From contig WNDP01000020.1 in NCBI GenBank assembly GCA_009912575.1, forward strand, positions 1-42,309: 42,309 nucleotides of DNA, given 5' to 3'. Below the pieces are notes generated by a model. That model had not been told where the DNA came from, ran no database searches, and saw only the letters and a program-made list of their open reading frames with translations. A program made the position numbers and the translations under genes. Source of the DNA: Acinetobacter bereziniae. Lineage in GTDB: Bacteria > Pseudomonadota > Gammaproteobacteria > Pseudomonadales > Moraxellaceae. Below, piece after piece: positions 23,938-33,300 of the stretch. Numbering within the stretch: the stretch's first letter is position 1; each line of letters begins with the position of its first letter.

Positions 23938-26217
23938 TTAAAATTTAAATGTCACACCAAGCTCAATACTTCTTGGCGCCCCGATATAAACTTGCTTAGA
24001 TGAATAGCCAGAGTACTCACCATAAAATTTATCGGTTAAATTTCTTCCCCAGAGTGTAAAAGTCATATTTTTTAGATCATAGGCAAGCGATGCATCATAT
24101 GTCGTATAGCCTTTTACGAAATATGTATTAGCAGTGTCTGTATAGAAACCACTTGCATGTTTTGCAAAGCCACTCACAGTAATTGGTAATGTTTTAAACT
24201 GATAGCTCAAAGAAGCATTTGCAACTTTTTCTGGAACATTGACAGGTTGATTTCCTGAACGATTAGCACCACCAGCTTCTATTAATTCTTTGTATTCTGC
24301 ATCAACCCAAGATAATCCCAAGCCAGCTTTTAATTGTGGTGTGATTGATGCAGATGCTGTAAATTCAGCGCCTTTAGAAACTTGCTGCCCACCTTGAACC
24401 GTTAAATTAATGTTATTCGGGTCACGCGTTAAAATATCGTTTAATTCAATCCAATATATAGACCCAATCATATCTAACTTGTCATCTAATATACTCGACT
24501 TAAATCCAAGCTCAGCCGACTTACCTTTTGATAAATCGAAGTCGCCATTCGCCGTAGAAATAACAAGTAATGATGAAACTGGCGTAACAGCTGTACTATA
24601 TTGTCCATAAATTTGGGTATTTGGATTTAAATTGTAAACTGTGCCTATGCGCCAAGAAAAAGGATGAAATGAAGGATTAAATTGCTGTTCGCTGTCGGTG
24701 AGTACATTATTAACTGTACGTTCAACATCTAAACGCTCGTATCTTGCGCCTCCAACAATTAACCAGTCTGGCGTAATGTTAAAAGCATCCTCTGCAAAAA
24801 CGGCCCAGTTTTTAATTTTAGTTGCAAATTTATTATAACTGCTCCATCCCTCCCAACGATCTGAAGGCATCACCCCAACATTAGGATTATATGGGTCAAC
24901 AGCTGCTAAGCTACCACTTGGTCGTGGGCTACTAAAATCAGTATAGCTATACTCACTTCCAACGCTGAAACGATTAAGATATTTCCCAGCAATTAACTCA
25001 TCATTCTTCAGACTAACGCGATCGCTCCATACATCATGATCATGACTCCAGCGCTGTGCCGTCCGCTTAAATAACCCAGTCTGAGTATCAAAATTTTGTT
25101 CAGGCGATAAATAATATTTACGGTCTGCATGATAGTAGGTTGCAATATTATTTAATGTCCATGTCGGTGAAAAACGATAGTCTGTTGCCCATGACAATGT
25201 AGTTGTATCAGCACTCAACTCCCCACCGTCTGGATTATAATTTTTATGTCGTGTTGCCTTATCAATCACTAAACCGTCTGGGTTATCCAGAATATTACTT
25301 GGATTTTTGGCAGTTGATGCAGAAACTAGAGGTGATCCATTATAACTAGACGTTTCTTTATCATGATCAAAATTTGCCGAAAAAAGCATAGATAAATGAT
25401 CATCTGGTTTATACAACAAGCTGCCTGCCGCACCAAACTTTACCGTTTTTTGGTTATCAATATCGAATAAACTATCCGACCTTAAAAAACTTATGTCTGA
25501 ACGAACAGCCAGTTCATCATTTAGTGGAAGATTTCCACCAATAGCAGTTCTAAGCGTGTTGAAGCTGCCATAATTCAGCATACCCTCAACTGTTGCCTGT
25601 TCTAGATTTGGCTTCTTCGTTATAAGGTTAACAGCACCGCCTAGAGCACCCTCACCAAATAAAACAGACGAGGGACCTTTTAGTACTTCTATTTTTTCAT
25701 ATTTCCAAACATCTAAATCACGTGTAACAAAAGTAGATGCTCCTATACGAACACAATCTTGTAACACTGTATTGGTATTTCCTGAAAAACCTCTCATGGT
25801 TAAAACTGCTGGATTGCCTGGAACATTACCGACAGTTGCACCAGTCACATTACCAAAAGCCTCTTTAACTGTTCTCACCCCTTTTTCTTGTAATTCCTTT
25901 TGGGTGATTGTCTGAACTGTTGCAGGTGTTTCCTGAGAGGTTAACCCTAGTCGACTACTGGTGGTATTGACCTGTTTTAAATGTAGAGGGTCAACCTTAA
26001 GGTCCTGTTTTGCTTCAATAACCAAAGTTGGTAATTGAACGGCAGGTTGTGAATCATCTGCGGCAAACGCAGTTGATCCTGATATTCCATAAGCTAATAA
26101 CGTAATACCCAAACGATAAGCAAAGCTAATATTAATAAATTTTATCTGTGGGATAACATAATTTGAGACAATAAAATTGTTCCCATTTAAGAATGGGTTT
26201 AACTTGAATTGAGACAT
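23938..26217 (-). CDS. TonB-dependent outer-membrane receptor (siderophore type) C
   Basis: 759 residues. The long N-terminus (MSQFKLNPFLNG...) ends in a hydrophobic signal near ITLLAYGISGSTAFA. TLVIEA is the likely TonB box. The plug includes TSQETPATVQTITQKELQEK, LTMRGFSGNTNTVLQDCVRI and IEVLKGPSSVLFGEGALGG; the terminal residue is Phe (ELGVTFKF). It belongs to a different receptor subgroup from A and B. AAGGA lies 6 nt before the ATG, supporting this start. The conserved GNTN.VL.DCVR in the plug is unusual for carrying an unpaired Cys. It follows the DUF2946-type gene by 72 nt. Confidence 0.87.
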   Translation of the reverse strand: MSQFKLNPFLNGNNFIVSNYVIPQIKFINISFAYRLGITLLAYGISGSTAFAADDSQPAVQLPTLVIEAKQDLKVDPLHLKQVNTTSSRLGLTSQETPATVQTITQKELQEKGVRTVKEAFGNVTGATVGNVPGNPAVLTMRGFSGNTNTVLQDCVRIGASTFVTRDLDVWKYEKIEVLKGPSSVLFGEGALGGAVNLITKKPNLEQATVEGMLNYGSFNTLRTAIGGNLPLNDELAVRSDISFLRSDSLFDIDNQKTVKFGAAGSLLYKPDDHLSMLFSANFDHDKETSSYNGSPLVSASTAKNPSNILDNPDGLVIDKATRHKNYNPDGGELSADTTTLSWATDYRFSPTWTLNNIATYYHADRKYYLSPEQNFDTQTGLFKRTAQRWSHDHDVWSDRVSLKNDELIAGKYLNRFSVGSEYSYTDFSSPRPSGSLAAVDPYNPNVGVMPSDRWEGWSSYNKFATKIKNWAVFAEDAFNITPDWLIVGGARYERLDVERTVNNVLTDSEQQFNPSFHPFSWRIGTVYNLNPNTQIYGQYSTAVTPVSSLLVISTANGDFDLSKGKSAELGFKSSILDDKLDMIGSIYWIELNDILTRDPNNINLTVQGGQQVSKGAEFTASASITPQLKAGLGLSWVDAEYKELIEAGGANRSGNQPVNVPEKVANASLSYQFKTLPITVSGFAKHASGFYTDTANTYFVKGYTTYDASLAYDLKNMTFTLWGRNLTDKFYGEYSGYSSKQVYIGAPRSIELGVTFKF

Positions 26218-26289
26218 TTCAATTCCTTCTAAGCATAAATATCCGCTAGGACATTGCAGGAATGTCCGTAAATAAAAAAATTTTGGAGT

Positions 26290-26745
26290 TTATGCAAATA
26301 AAGGAGGTGCTCTTCCCTGTGGAAGTAGGTATAACCGTTGTAAGACAAAATAAATATGCTGGAAATTATATTCAAATGCCAGCATTCGAACAAAAAGACG
26401 GTCAAGCACTTCATCAAAGCTAAAGTCTAGACCTGTAGTTAAGTTGGCAAATACCGTACAGTATGGACATTCATGTCCAGCATCATGTTGATGGGTACGT
26501 TGAACAGTCTGGAAATTTTGATCTTCATTCAGCATATGATGCTGATGAGAGTGATCAGATAAACGATGAGAACTATGTTGTTGAGTGGTACTAATTGTCT
26601 TAGAAAAAGCATCAGAAATAGTTACACAGACCAGCGCAATACGGTATTGTTCTGGTAACAGTGGTTGTATAAATACAACGGTTTGCAGCAACATTGCCAT
26701 GAAGGCAAGGACTAGAGCAACTCTCAAGATAGGCTGTTTCAACAT
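26290..26745 (-). CDS. DUF2946-type His-rich small membrane protein
   Basis: 151 residues with an N-terminal hydrophobic helix (RVALVLAFMAMLLQTVVFI). Next is a His-rich stretch at residues 57-70 (HSSHRLSDHSHQHH), then HQHDAGHECPYC (85-96), where CPYC and the flanking His residues match the DUF2946 pattern. A second hydrophobic region lies near the end. Such proteins commonly occur beside TonB receptors for metals, particularly copper, and are thought to be periplasmic or membrane metal-binding accessories. It is the first gene of the operon that continues with receptors C and B and the NlpE-like lipoprotein. Confidence 0.75.
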   Translation of the reverse strand: MLKQPILRVALVLAFMAMLLQTVVFIQPLLPEQYRIALVCVTISDAFSKTISTTQQHSSHRLSDHSHQHHMLNEDQNFQTVQRTHQHDAGHECPYCTVFANLTTGLDFSFDEVLDRLFVRMLAFEYNFQHIYFVLQRLYLLPQGRAPPLFA

Positions 26746-26946
26746 TGAGACGGCTGCAATCTAACACAGTCCTTACAATTTAAGCAATTTCTATTATCTC
26801 CAAAATTAACGTTACATCATCCTTAGAAGGAAGTTCTATCCATTACTTTTTATCTTCATAATTTTTTGCACAATAATTTAAGCATTTTATTAGGCTAGTT
26901 AAGGGATATATCCCATTAAAAACTAAGCTCATTCATCCAGCATATT

Positions 26947-27639
26947 TTAAATAAACTGACTAGAATCTAGCATTTGCAATGTAATTTTCTTTACCTCATC
27001 GCGGCTCTGTTTAATATGTTCGGTAATCGCATTTAGCGCAGAATCCCGCTCTTTTCTAAAAATAAAACCTAAAATAGTCTGATGCTCAGCATAAGTTGCC
27101 TCTATACGATATTGTTTGGAGAAATCTAAGCGACGAATAATTCTAATTTTTTCACTCAGTTCTCGATGTATTCGTGCCATTTCCTGATTACCTGCTGCAC
27201 GAACAAGAGAACAATGGAAATCTTCATCTTGTTGAGAAAGCGCCTTAATATCTTTTAGGTATTGCTCAGGTTCGATACACCATAAATCTTTTAATACTGC
27301 CAACTCAATTGATGGCTCCCCAATATGAGCGCAAAGTATTTCGATGGCTGCTTTTTCTAAAATGATGCGAACATCATACAGTTCTTCATAATATCTAAAG
27401 TTCAGTGGTCTCACCTGCCAACCACTTCGAAAACTAACCTCTACATAACCTTCCTGCTGTAAACGATATAAAGCTTGACGTATAGGGGTACGACTCACTT
27501 GATAAGTTTTAGCAATTTCTGACTCAGTAAAACGCTCACTCGGCATAAGTTTAAAATCAAAGATATCATTCTTGATTCTTCGATAAACCAGCTCAGACAA
27601 ATTGTCTGAGCTTTTTAAAGAATTCTTTATTTCAGTCAT
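26947..27639 (-). CDS. GntR-family (FCD) regulator of the urea amidolyase operon
   Basis: 230 residues with a winged-HTH (FTESEIAKTYQVSRTPIRQA, then LYRLQQEGYVEV) and an FCD effector domain (YDVRIILEKAAIEIL, DEDFHCSLVRAAGNQEM and later EATYAEHQTIL with the characteristic Asp/His ligands). It starts only 3 nt after the urea carboxylase stop codon, so it is co-transcribed and likely autoregulates the operon. A TTGTATACAA palindrome before the first gene is the best operator candidate. Ligand unknown; a nitrogen metabolite is plausible. Confidence 0.87.
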   Translation of the reverse strand: MTEIKNSLKSSDNLSELVYRRIKNDIFDFKLMPSERFTESEIAKTYQVSRTPIRQALYRLQQEGYVEVSFRSGWQVRPLNFRYYEELYDVRIILEKAAIEILCAHIGEPSIELAVLKDLWCIEPEQYLKDIKALSQQDEDFHCSLVRAAGNQEMARIHRELSEKIRIIRRLDFSKQYRIEATYAEHQTILGFIFRKERDSALNAITEHIKQSRDEVKKITLQMLDSSQFI

Positions 27640-27642
27640 ATC

Positions 27643-30600
27643 CTATTCCATATAGACCAATGGCTCACCACTATGTACTGTCTGACCAGCGCGACAAGTC
27701 ACAGCTTTTACAATACCGTCTTCAGATGCATATACAGGTAATTCCATTTTCATAGCCTCGATGATCGCTACAGTTTCACCTTTCTTCACCACTTGACCAT
27801 GTTCAACCAATATTTTCCATATATTGCCTGTCATTGATGCATTTAAAGCGACAAAGTGACTAAAATCTTGCTGTTCAATGTAATCCTTTTGGGTTTCTTC
27901 TGGATGGATAAAATCTTCTTTCCATCGTTCAACTTCAGTTTTAAAAGCAAACTGTTGTTTTTCTTTAAAGACCTCGATGCTGTCAGCTTCATCCTCTAAA
28001 AATTTACAGTATTGCGCATAATCAAATTCAGTTTCTTCAATTTGAATTTGAGCTTGACCATTGGCAAAATCTAAACGCCACTGATCTAATTCAGCTTCAG
28101 TAACCTCAAAAAATTTGATTTGGTCAAAAAATTGCAGGAACCATTGTTTATCGCCAAATTGTTTATTCTTTTTAAATTTATTCCAGATCGGTAATGTGCG
28201 ACCAATTAATTGGTATCCACCTGGTGAATCCATTCCATAAATACACATGTACATACCACCAATTCCCACAGTCCCTTCTGCAGTAAATGTACGTGCTGGA
28301 TTATATTTAGAGCTTAATAAACGATGACGCGGATCAATGGGTACTGCGCAAGGTGCTGTCAGATAAACATCTCCTAATCCAAGCACAAGATAATTTGCAT
28401 TAAATAAGATTTGTTTAACTTCATCACGGTGTTTCAAACCATTAATTCGCTGAATAAAATCCACATTATTTGGAAGCCACGGTGCTTTGGCGCAAACACT
28501 TTCCTGATATCGTTCAACTGCACTCAGGGTGGCACTATCTTCAAATGCCATGGGTAAATAAACGATACGTGATGGTATTTTTGTTTGGCTTAGATCACCC
28601 ATTTGTTCTTCTAAATAGAGCAGTTCAGCGATTAGCGTTTTTTGCGGGATGATCAAACCATCATATTTAATTTGCAAGGAACGAACACCAGGTGATAATT
28701 CTAAAATACCTGCGATATTGTGAGCACGTATCAGCTCTATCAATTTGTGGACACGTAATCTAAGGGAAAGGTCCAGAATATTGTCACCATACTCAAGTAA
28801 GATATAACTATCTCCGGCTTGACGATAAACTGTTTTTGGAGAAAGCTGCATCGCTTCTCTCTGTGCCAAAATCGTCGTACCCATTTTCGCTTTAGAAATA
28901 GGGGCTACATCTGGAACAGCAGTTGAAAAGTTTTCAATCAAATCTAGCTGCTGTTGTTCTAATTGATTCGCTTGTTCTACGCTTAATGGATAAAAAGAGA
29001 TTTTATCATCTGCTTTAAGTTGTCCGATTTTCCATAATTCTGCTTTAGCAATCGTTACTGGACAAACAAATCCACCAAGACTTGGTCCATCTTTAGCTAA
29101 AATAACAGGGAAATCACCTGTAAAGTTGATTGCGCCAATGGCATATTCACAATCGTGTACATTGGAAGGATGTAATCCAGCTTCTCCACCATTTTCTCGT
29201 GCCCAACTTGGCGTTGGCCCACTTAAACGAATTCCTAAACGGTTTGAGTTAAAATGAACCGTCCATTCTGAAGCAAAGAATTCTTCAATATATTCTTGTT
29301 TAAAAAAATCTGGTGCGCCATGTGGGCCATACAGCACTCCGATTTTCCATTCGGTGCTATAGCTTGGAATTAAGTGGTTAGACAATGCTTGTGGTTGTGC
29401 AATGGCAATAGGTAACTCATTCATAAGTAAAGTCGGATTCACCATTTTAATCGTATCACCTGCACGAAGTGTACGACCAGCATGACCTCCAAAATTACCT
29501 AATGCAAAAGTCGAGCGACTGCCTAAATATACTGGGACATCCAAACCATCGCGTACTGAAAGATATGTTCGACAACCGGATTCAACTTGCCCTAACTCAA
29601 GTATCTGTCCAGACTTGACTGTGATCGGTTGCCAAAAATGAATAGCTTGATCGTCAAGATATGCAGAACATGGTGCACCTGTTAATGCAATGGTGGTATC
29701 AGCATGAAATTTTAACGTAGGCCCCATCAAGGTAAATTCAAAACCCGCAGCTTTAGCATCATTGCCTACAATTTTATTTGCCAATTGGAAAGCAAAATCA
29801 TCCATAGGACCTGATGGTGGGACGCCAATATCCCAATAACCAACACGCCCAGGATAATCTTGAATCGAACTTAATGTTCCTGGCTGAACCACTTCAATCA
29901 CCCGAGGTGTGTATTTAAAGTCATCTAACATCCGTGTCCAGATTTGCATACTTTCAAAGCGAACATCTGAAATAATCTCACGCGCATAATCAATATTGGT
30001 ACTAATACCGTTGAGTCGTGCTTCAACTAATGCTTGTTTTAACTTTTGTATCGCAGCCTCGCGATTTTCAGCATGAACGATGATCTTAGCAATCATTGGA
30101 TCAAAATATTGAGAAATTTCAGTGCCTGTAGATACCCATGTATCAACCCGAATTCCTTCAGGGAAATAAACATCAGTTAAAACACCTGGACTCGGCTGAA
30201 AATTCTTAACTGGGTCTTCTGCGTAGACCCGAACTTCTATAGCTGCACCTTGGGGCTGTATATGCGCTAAGTCATCCCAATCCAACCGATCCCCTGATGC
30301 GACTTTTAGCATACATTCGATTAAATCCAGCCCTGTTACCATTTCTGTTACAGGGTGTTCAACTTGTAGTCGAGTATTGACCTCTAAGAAATAAAACTCA
30401 TCTCGTGCTGCATCATAAATAAACTCAACGGTTCCAGCGCTACGATATTGAACTGATTTTCCGAGCTCAATTGCAGCTTGATGTAGTTTTTTTCGTGTTG
30501 CCTCAGGTAAATTTGCTGCAGGTGTTTCTTCAACAATTTTTTGGTTACGACGTTGTAGTGAACAATCCCGTTCTCCCAAAGCAACCACTTGACCTTGACC

Positions 30601-31245
30601 ATCACCAAATATCTGTACCTCTACATGACGAGCCTTATCTATAAAGCGTTCTAAAAAGACGCCAGCATCCTTAAAAAATTGCTCACCTAAGCGTTTCACA
30701 CTTTCATAAGCTTCCATTAAGGCATCTTTTGAGTCACAGCGGGTTAAACCAATACCGCCTCCACCAGCGGTACTTTTCAGCATGATCGGATAACCAATTG
30801 TTTCCGCAGCTTCGAGTGCGTCATCTAAACTATTTAATAAACCTGTTCCGGGTGTCATTGGCACATTGGCTATGGCCGCCAGTTCACGTGCACGATGTTT
30901 TAGTCCGAATTCTAAAATTTGCTCGGCTGTAGGCCCCATAAATGCAATATCGTTTTCCTCACATGCTTGAGAGAACTCAGCACTTTCAGAAAGAAAACCA
31001 TAACCAGGGAAAATCGCTTGTGCGCCTGTGTCTTTTGCAATTCGGATTAACTTTTCAATACTCAAATACGTATCTGCTGGCTTAATCCCCTGTAAAGCAA
31101 CTGCGAGGTCTGCATCTAATACATGCTGAGCATAACGATCTGTGTCTGAATAGACAGCCATACTTTTGATACCTAATTTCTTTAAGGTTCGAATGGCTCT
31201 TACAGCAATTTCACCACGGTTTGCAATTAATACAGTATGAAACAT
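27643..31245 (-). CDS. uca: Urea carboxylase (biotin-dependent)
   Basis: 1200 residues; converts urea, bicarbonate and ATP to allophanate. In order it has: a biotin carboxylase domain (IANRGEIAVRAIRTL at the start, ATP-grasp loop AGGGGIGLTRC, and FLEVNTRLQVEHPVTE); a KipI/KipA-type carboxyltransferase middle and late region (VEVVQPGTLSSIQDYPGR, APDFF, FTGDFPVILAKDGPSLGG); and a C-terminal biotinyl domain with EAMKME, biotin on K1166. Length is as expected for bacterial urea carboxylase. It follows allophanate hydrolase by 14 nt. Related enzymes prefer guanidine; there are no carboxyguanidine deiminase genes here, which favours urea, but the active-site residue should be compared. Confidence 0.92.
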   Translation of the reverse strand: MFHTVLIANRGEIAVRAIRTLKKLGIKSMAVYSDTDRYAQHVLDADLAVALQGIKPADTYLSIEKLIRIAKDTGAQAIFPGYGFLSESAEFSQACEENDIAFMGPTAEQILEFGLKHRARELAAIANVPMTPGTGLLNSLDDALEAAETIGYPIMLKSTAGGGGIGLTRCDSKDALMEAYESVKRLGEQFFKDAGVFLERFIDKARHVEVQIFGDGQGQVVALGERDCSLQRRNQKIVEETPAANLPEATRKKLHQAAIELGKSVQYRSAGTVEFIYDAARDEFYFLEVNTRLQVEHPVTEMVTGLDLIECMLKVASGDRLDWDDLAHIQPQGAAIEVRVYAEDPVKNFQPSPGVLTDVYFPEGIRVDTWVSTGTEISQYFDPMIAKIIVHAENREAAIQKLKQALVEARLNGISTNIDYAREIISDVRFESMQIWTRMLDDFKYTPRVIEVVQPGTLSSIQDYPGRVGYWDIGVPPSGPMDDFAFQLANKIVGNDAKAAGFEFTLMGPTLKFHADTTIALTGAPCSAYLDDQAIHFWQPITVKSGQILELGQVESGCRTYLSVRDGLDVPVYLGSRSTFALGNFGGHAGRTLRAGDTIKMVNPTLLMNELPIAIAQPQALSNHLIPSYSTEWKIGVLYGPHGAPDFFKQEYIEEFFASEWTVHFNSNRLGIRLSGPTPSWARENGGEAGLHPSNVHDCEYAIGAINFTGDFPVILAKDGPSLGGFVCPVTIAKAELWKIGQLKADDKISFYPLSVEQANQLEQQQLDLIENFSTAVPDVAPISKAKMGTTILAQREAMQLSPKTVYRQAGDSYILLEYGDNILDLSLRLRVHKLIELIRAHNIAGILELSPGVRSLQIKYDGLIIPQKTLIAELLYLEEQMGDLSQTKIPSRIVYLPMAFEDSATLSAVERYQESVCAKAPWLPNNVDFIQRINGLKHRDEVKQILFNANYLVLGLGDVYLTAPCAVPIDPRHRLLSSKYNPARTFTAEGTVGIGGMYMCIYGMDSPGGYQLIGRTLPIWNKFKKNKQFGDKQWFLQFFDQIKFFEVTEAELDQWRLDFANGQAQIQIEETEFDYAQYCKFLEDEADSIEVFKEKQQFAFKTEVERWKEDFIHPEETQKDYIEQQDFSHFVALNASMTGNIWKILVEHGQVVKKGETVAIIEAMKMELPVYASEDGIVKAVTCRAGQTVHSGEPLVYME

Positions 31246-31259
31246 GATGCTTTCCCCCC

Positions 31260-33092
31260 TTAATTCGATACAGCTGGTACTGGATTATTTCGCTGTTGGA
31301 TATATGCCCGCCATCCTCCCAAATGACTGATATTCTCTGCATCTTCCAAACCATAAGGTTCACAGATAAAGCCTTTTACCCAGCGCCCATCTTCAAGTTC
31401 CACATTTCCCATACCCAGTGGTGTCGGGATTTCTGCAACAAACTCCCCAAAACGAGCAGTTGGAATATCCCAAAGTTCTACAATAATGGCTTTCCCCTCA
31501 GCTTCATTACGTGCAAGACCCGGTTTAGGCGGCACTGTCCCATTCAATGCATATAGAGAATATTTACTGGCAGTTTTGGTCGTTTCAATATGTACAGCAT
31601 CTCTGCTGGTCAATTGAAAATTCAGTGGCATACCTGTTAAATGAGCCCCAACAACAGCCACACGGATATGATGATCAGATCGGGTTAAATCCAGTTGAGT
31701 AGATTTCAATTTTGCTTGTGTTGCCCCTAACTTTAAATCGAGATATCGCTGCCAGAGTTTTCCAAAATGAGTTAATGCAGCATCATGCCAAGCAGGTGCA
31801 ATTAAAGTAATTCCAAAAGGTAAGCCGTCTTCTCGAAACCCTGCGGGTAAAGCCAGTGCACTTAAATCAGCCAAATTGGTGAAATTAGTATATGTACCAA
31901 AATGAGAGTTAAACTTAATGGGTTCAATTTTCATTTCTTCGATTGTGTAAATTGTGGGGGATGTTGGTACGATCAAAGCATCAAATTGAGCCAATTTTTC
32001 CTGAATTTCACGTGCCAAATCTTGTTTTAGATACTCTGCGTTGTAAGCATCAATCGCTGTGTATTGATAACCCTGTTTAACTATTTCTAAAACTGTTTGA
32101 TCAAATGCTTCAGGATTTTGTTCGATAAAATCTTCTAAAGCAGCAGTTCGTTCAGCCACCCAAGGTCCTTGATAAAGTTGTACTGCGAGTTTTTCAAAAG
32201 CCGTAAAATCTATCTCTGTAATAGAAGCCTGAAAAGACTCAAGTAATTTTAGTGCTTGGCTAAACGCTTGTTCCGATTGTTGATCACCAAAAAAATTTAA
32301 AGTGTCGGGTATTGCAAAATTGAGTTTTGAGGTAAAGCGTGCTGGCGCTGTTTTTGGATTTTTTCGCGAGTAACTATCTCGTGCATCATATTTTTCTAAT
32401 AGATTGGCAACATATTCAGCATCTACAACTGTTAAAGCAAAAATCGAAATACAATCAACAGTCTTACAGGCAGGCAATAGACCATGATTTGAAAAACGCC
32501 CTTTGGTTGGTTTTAATCCCACAATATTGTTAAAACCAGCTGGAACACGGCCAGACCCTGCAGTATCAGTTCCCAATGAAAAAGGCACCAGACCACGAGC
32601 CACTACGCTCGCTGAACCAGAACTTGATCCACCACTTACATAATTTGGATTAAAGCTGTTTTTAACTGCGCCATAAGGAGATCGAGTGCCAACTAATCCA
32701 GTTGCAAATTGGTCCAAATTTGTTTTACCAACGACAACCGCGCCAGCATTTTTCAATAACTGGACAAGTGCAGCATCTTGTTCAGCAGGATGAGAAATAA
32801 TCTTACATGCCGCAGTAGACACAAATCCTTTTACATCAATATTGTCTTTAACTGCGAATGGAATTCCATATAACGGAAATTGCTGATAAATATTCTCTAA
32901 GTCATGAGTATCGAATTGAAGATCTTCAATCTGTTGTTTGATTTGTTCGACAGTCGCAATTGAAATCCATGCATTATCTTGCGGATCAAACTCACTCACT
33001 AAGTCACACAATTTTTCGATATTAATTTCACCAGTTTGATAAGCCCGTTGCCAATCACTAATCGTCCAGCCACTCATTTTTTCTAAGTACAT
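31260..33092 (-). CDS. atzF: Allophanate hydrolase
   Basis: 610 residues; hydrolyses allophanate to ammonium and CO2. The amidase-signature triad is visible: K82 (PFAVKDNIDV), the cis-Ser in SGGSSSGSAS (about S157) and the nucleophile S180 (GTDTAGSGR). A separate C-terminal domain (from about residue 480; RVAVVGAHLTGMPLNFQLTS to GGWRAYIQ) is typical of full-length AtzF. The ATG at 33092 has GGGA 8 nt upstream; an alternative start at 33077 (MSGWTISDW) is possible. It is the first gene of a three-gene operon with urea carboxylase and a GntR regulator. No urease or urea transporter genes are adjacent. Confidence 0.92.
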   Translation of the reverse strand: MYLEKMSGWTISDWQRAYQTGEINIEKLCDLVSEFDPQDNAWISIATVEQIKQQIEDLQFDTHDLENIYQQFPLYGIPFAVKDNIDVKGFVSTAACKIISHPAEQDAALVQLLKNAGAVVVGKTNLDQFATGLVGTRSPYGAVKNSFNPNYVSGGSSSGSASVVARGLVPFSLGTDTAGSGRVPAGFNNIVGLKPTKGRFSNHGLLPACKTVDCISIFALTVVDAEYVANLLEKYDARDSYSRKNPKTAPARFTSKLNFAIPDTLNFFGDQQSEQAFSQALKLLESFQASITEIDFTAFEKLAVQLYQGPWVAERTAALEDFIEQNPEAFDQTVLEIVKQGYQYTAIDAYNAEYLKQDLAREIQEKLAQFDALIVPTSPTIYTIEEMKIEPIKFNSHFGTYTNFTNLADLSALALPAGFREDGLPFGITLIAPAWHDAALTHFGKLWQRYLDLKLGATQAKLKSTQLDLTRSDHHIRVAVVGAHLTGMPLNFQLTSRDAVHIETTKTASKYSLYALNGTVPPKPGLARNEAEGKAIIVELWDIPTARFGEFVAEIPTPLGMGNVELEDGRWVKGFICEPYGLEDAENISHLGGWRAYIQQRNNPVPAVSN

Positions 33093-33107
33093 TATTTGAA
33101 TCCCATC

Positions 33108-33117
33108 TTGTATACAA
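33108..33117. promoter_or_regulatory. TTGTATACAA palindrome, probable GntR operator
   Basis: A perfect 10-bp palindrome 15 nt before the atzF start codon, followed by a half-copy, TTTGTAC. TTGTATACAA-like sites are typical targets of GntR/FCD regulators, and the last gene of the operon encodes one. Confidence 0.55.
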
Positions 33118-33300
33118 ATTTGTACTTAAAAAAGCAGAAATCATGCCACAATTTTAATATATTGTTTTTATTTAATTTTCATAATAATTTGGAAAGGTTA
33201 AGCATCAAGTTAAATCATTTTATTAGCCTTCAATAGAAAGTTGTTATTTTATAGTGCAATGTAAAAATATTTATCAAATCTCTAACGATTAATTCTTATT

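Noticed and set aside
24410-24610. Plus-strand open frame inside receptor C
   Set aside because: Antisense shadow within a barrel-coding region; no ribosome binding site or protein features.
26800-26830. TTAACGTTACATC upstream of the DUF2946-type gene, examined as a Zur site
   Set aside because: Only one short half resembles Zur DNA; the other arm does not match, so no operator is claimed.
26903-26914. GGGATATATCCC palindrome after the urea operon
   Set aside because: Short stem without a T-run on the relevant strand; too weak to call a terminator or operator.
28200-28214. GACCAATTAATTGGT, identical to the centre of the 38-bp palindrome, inside the urea carboxylase gene
   Set aside because: It lies deep in a conserved coding sequence, lacks the outer arms and is far from any start; coincidence is the simplest explanation.
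27643-31245. Guanidine carboxylase as the primary call
   Set aside because: No carboxyguanidine deiminase genes, guanidine exporter or recognisable guanidine riboswitch is adjacent; urea carboxylase fits better, though not proven.
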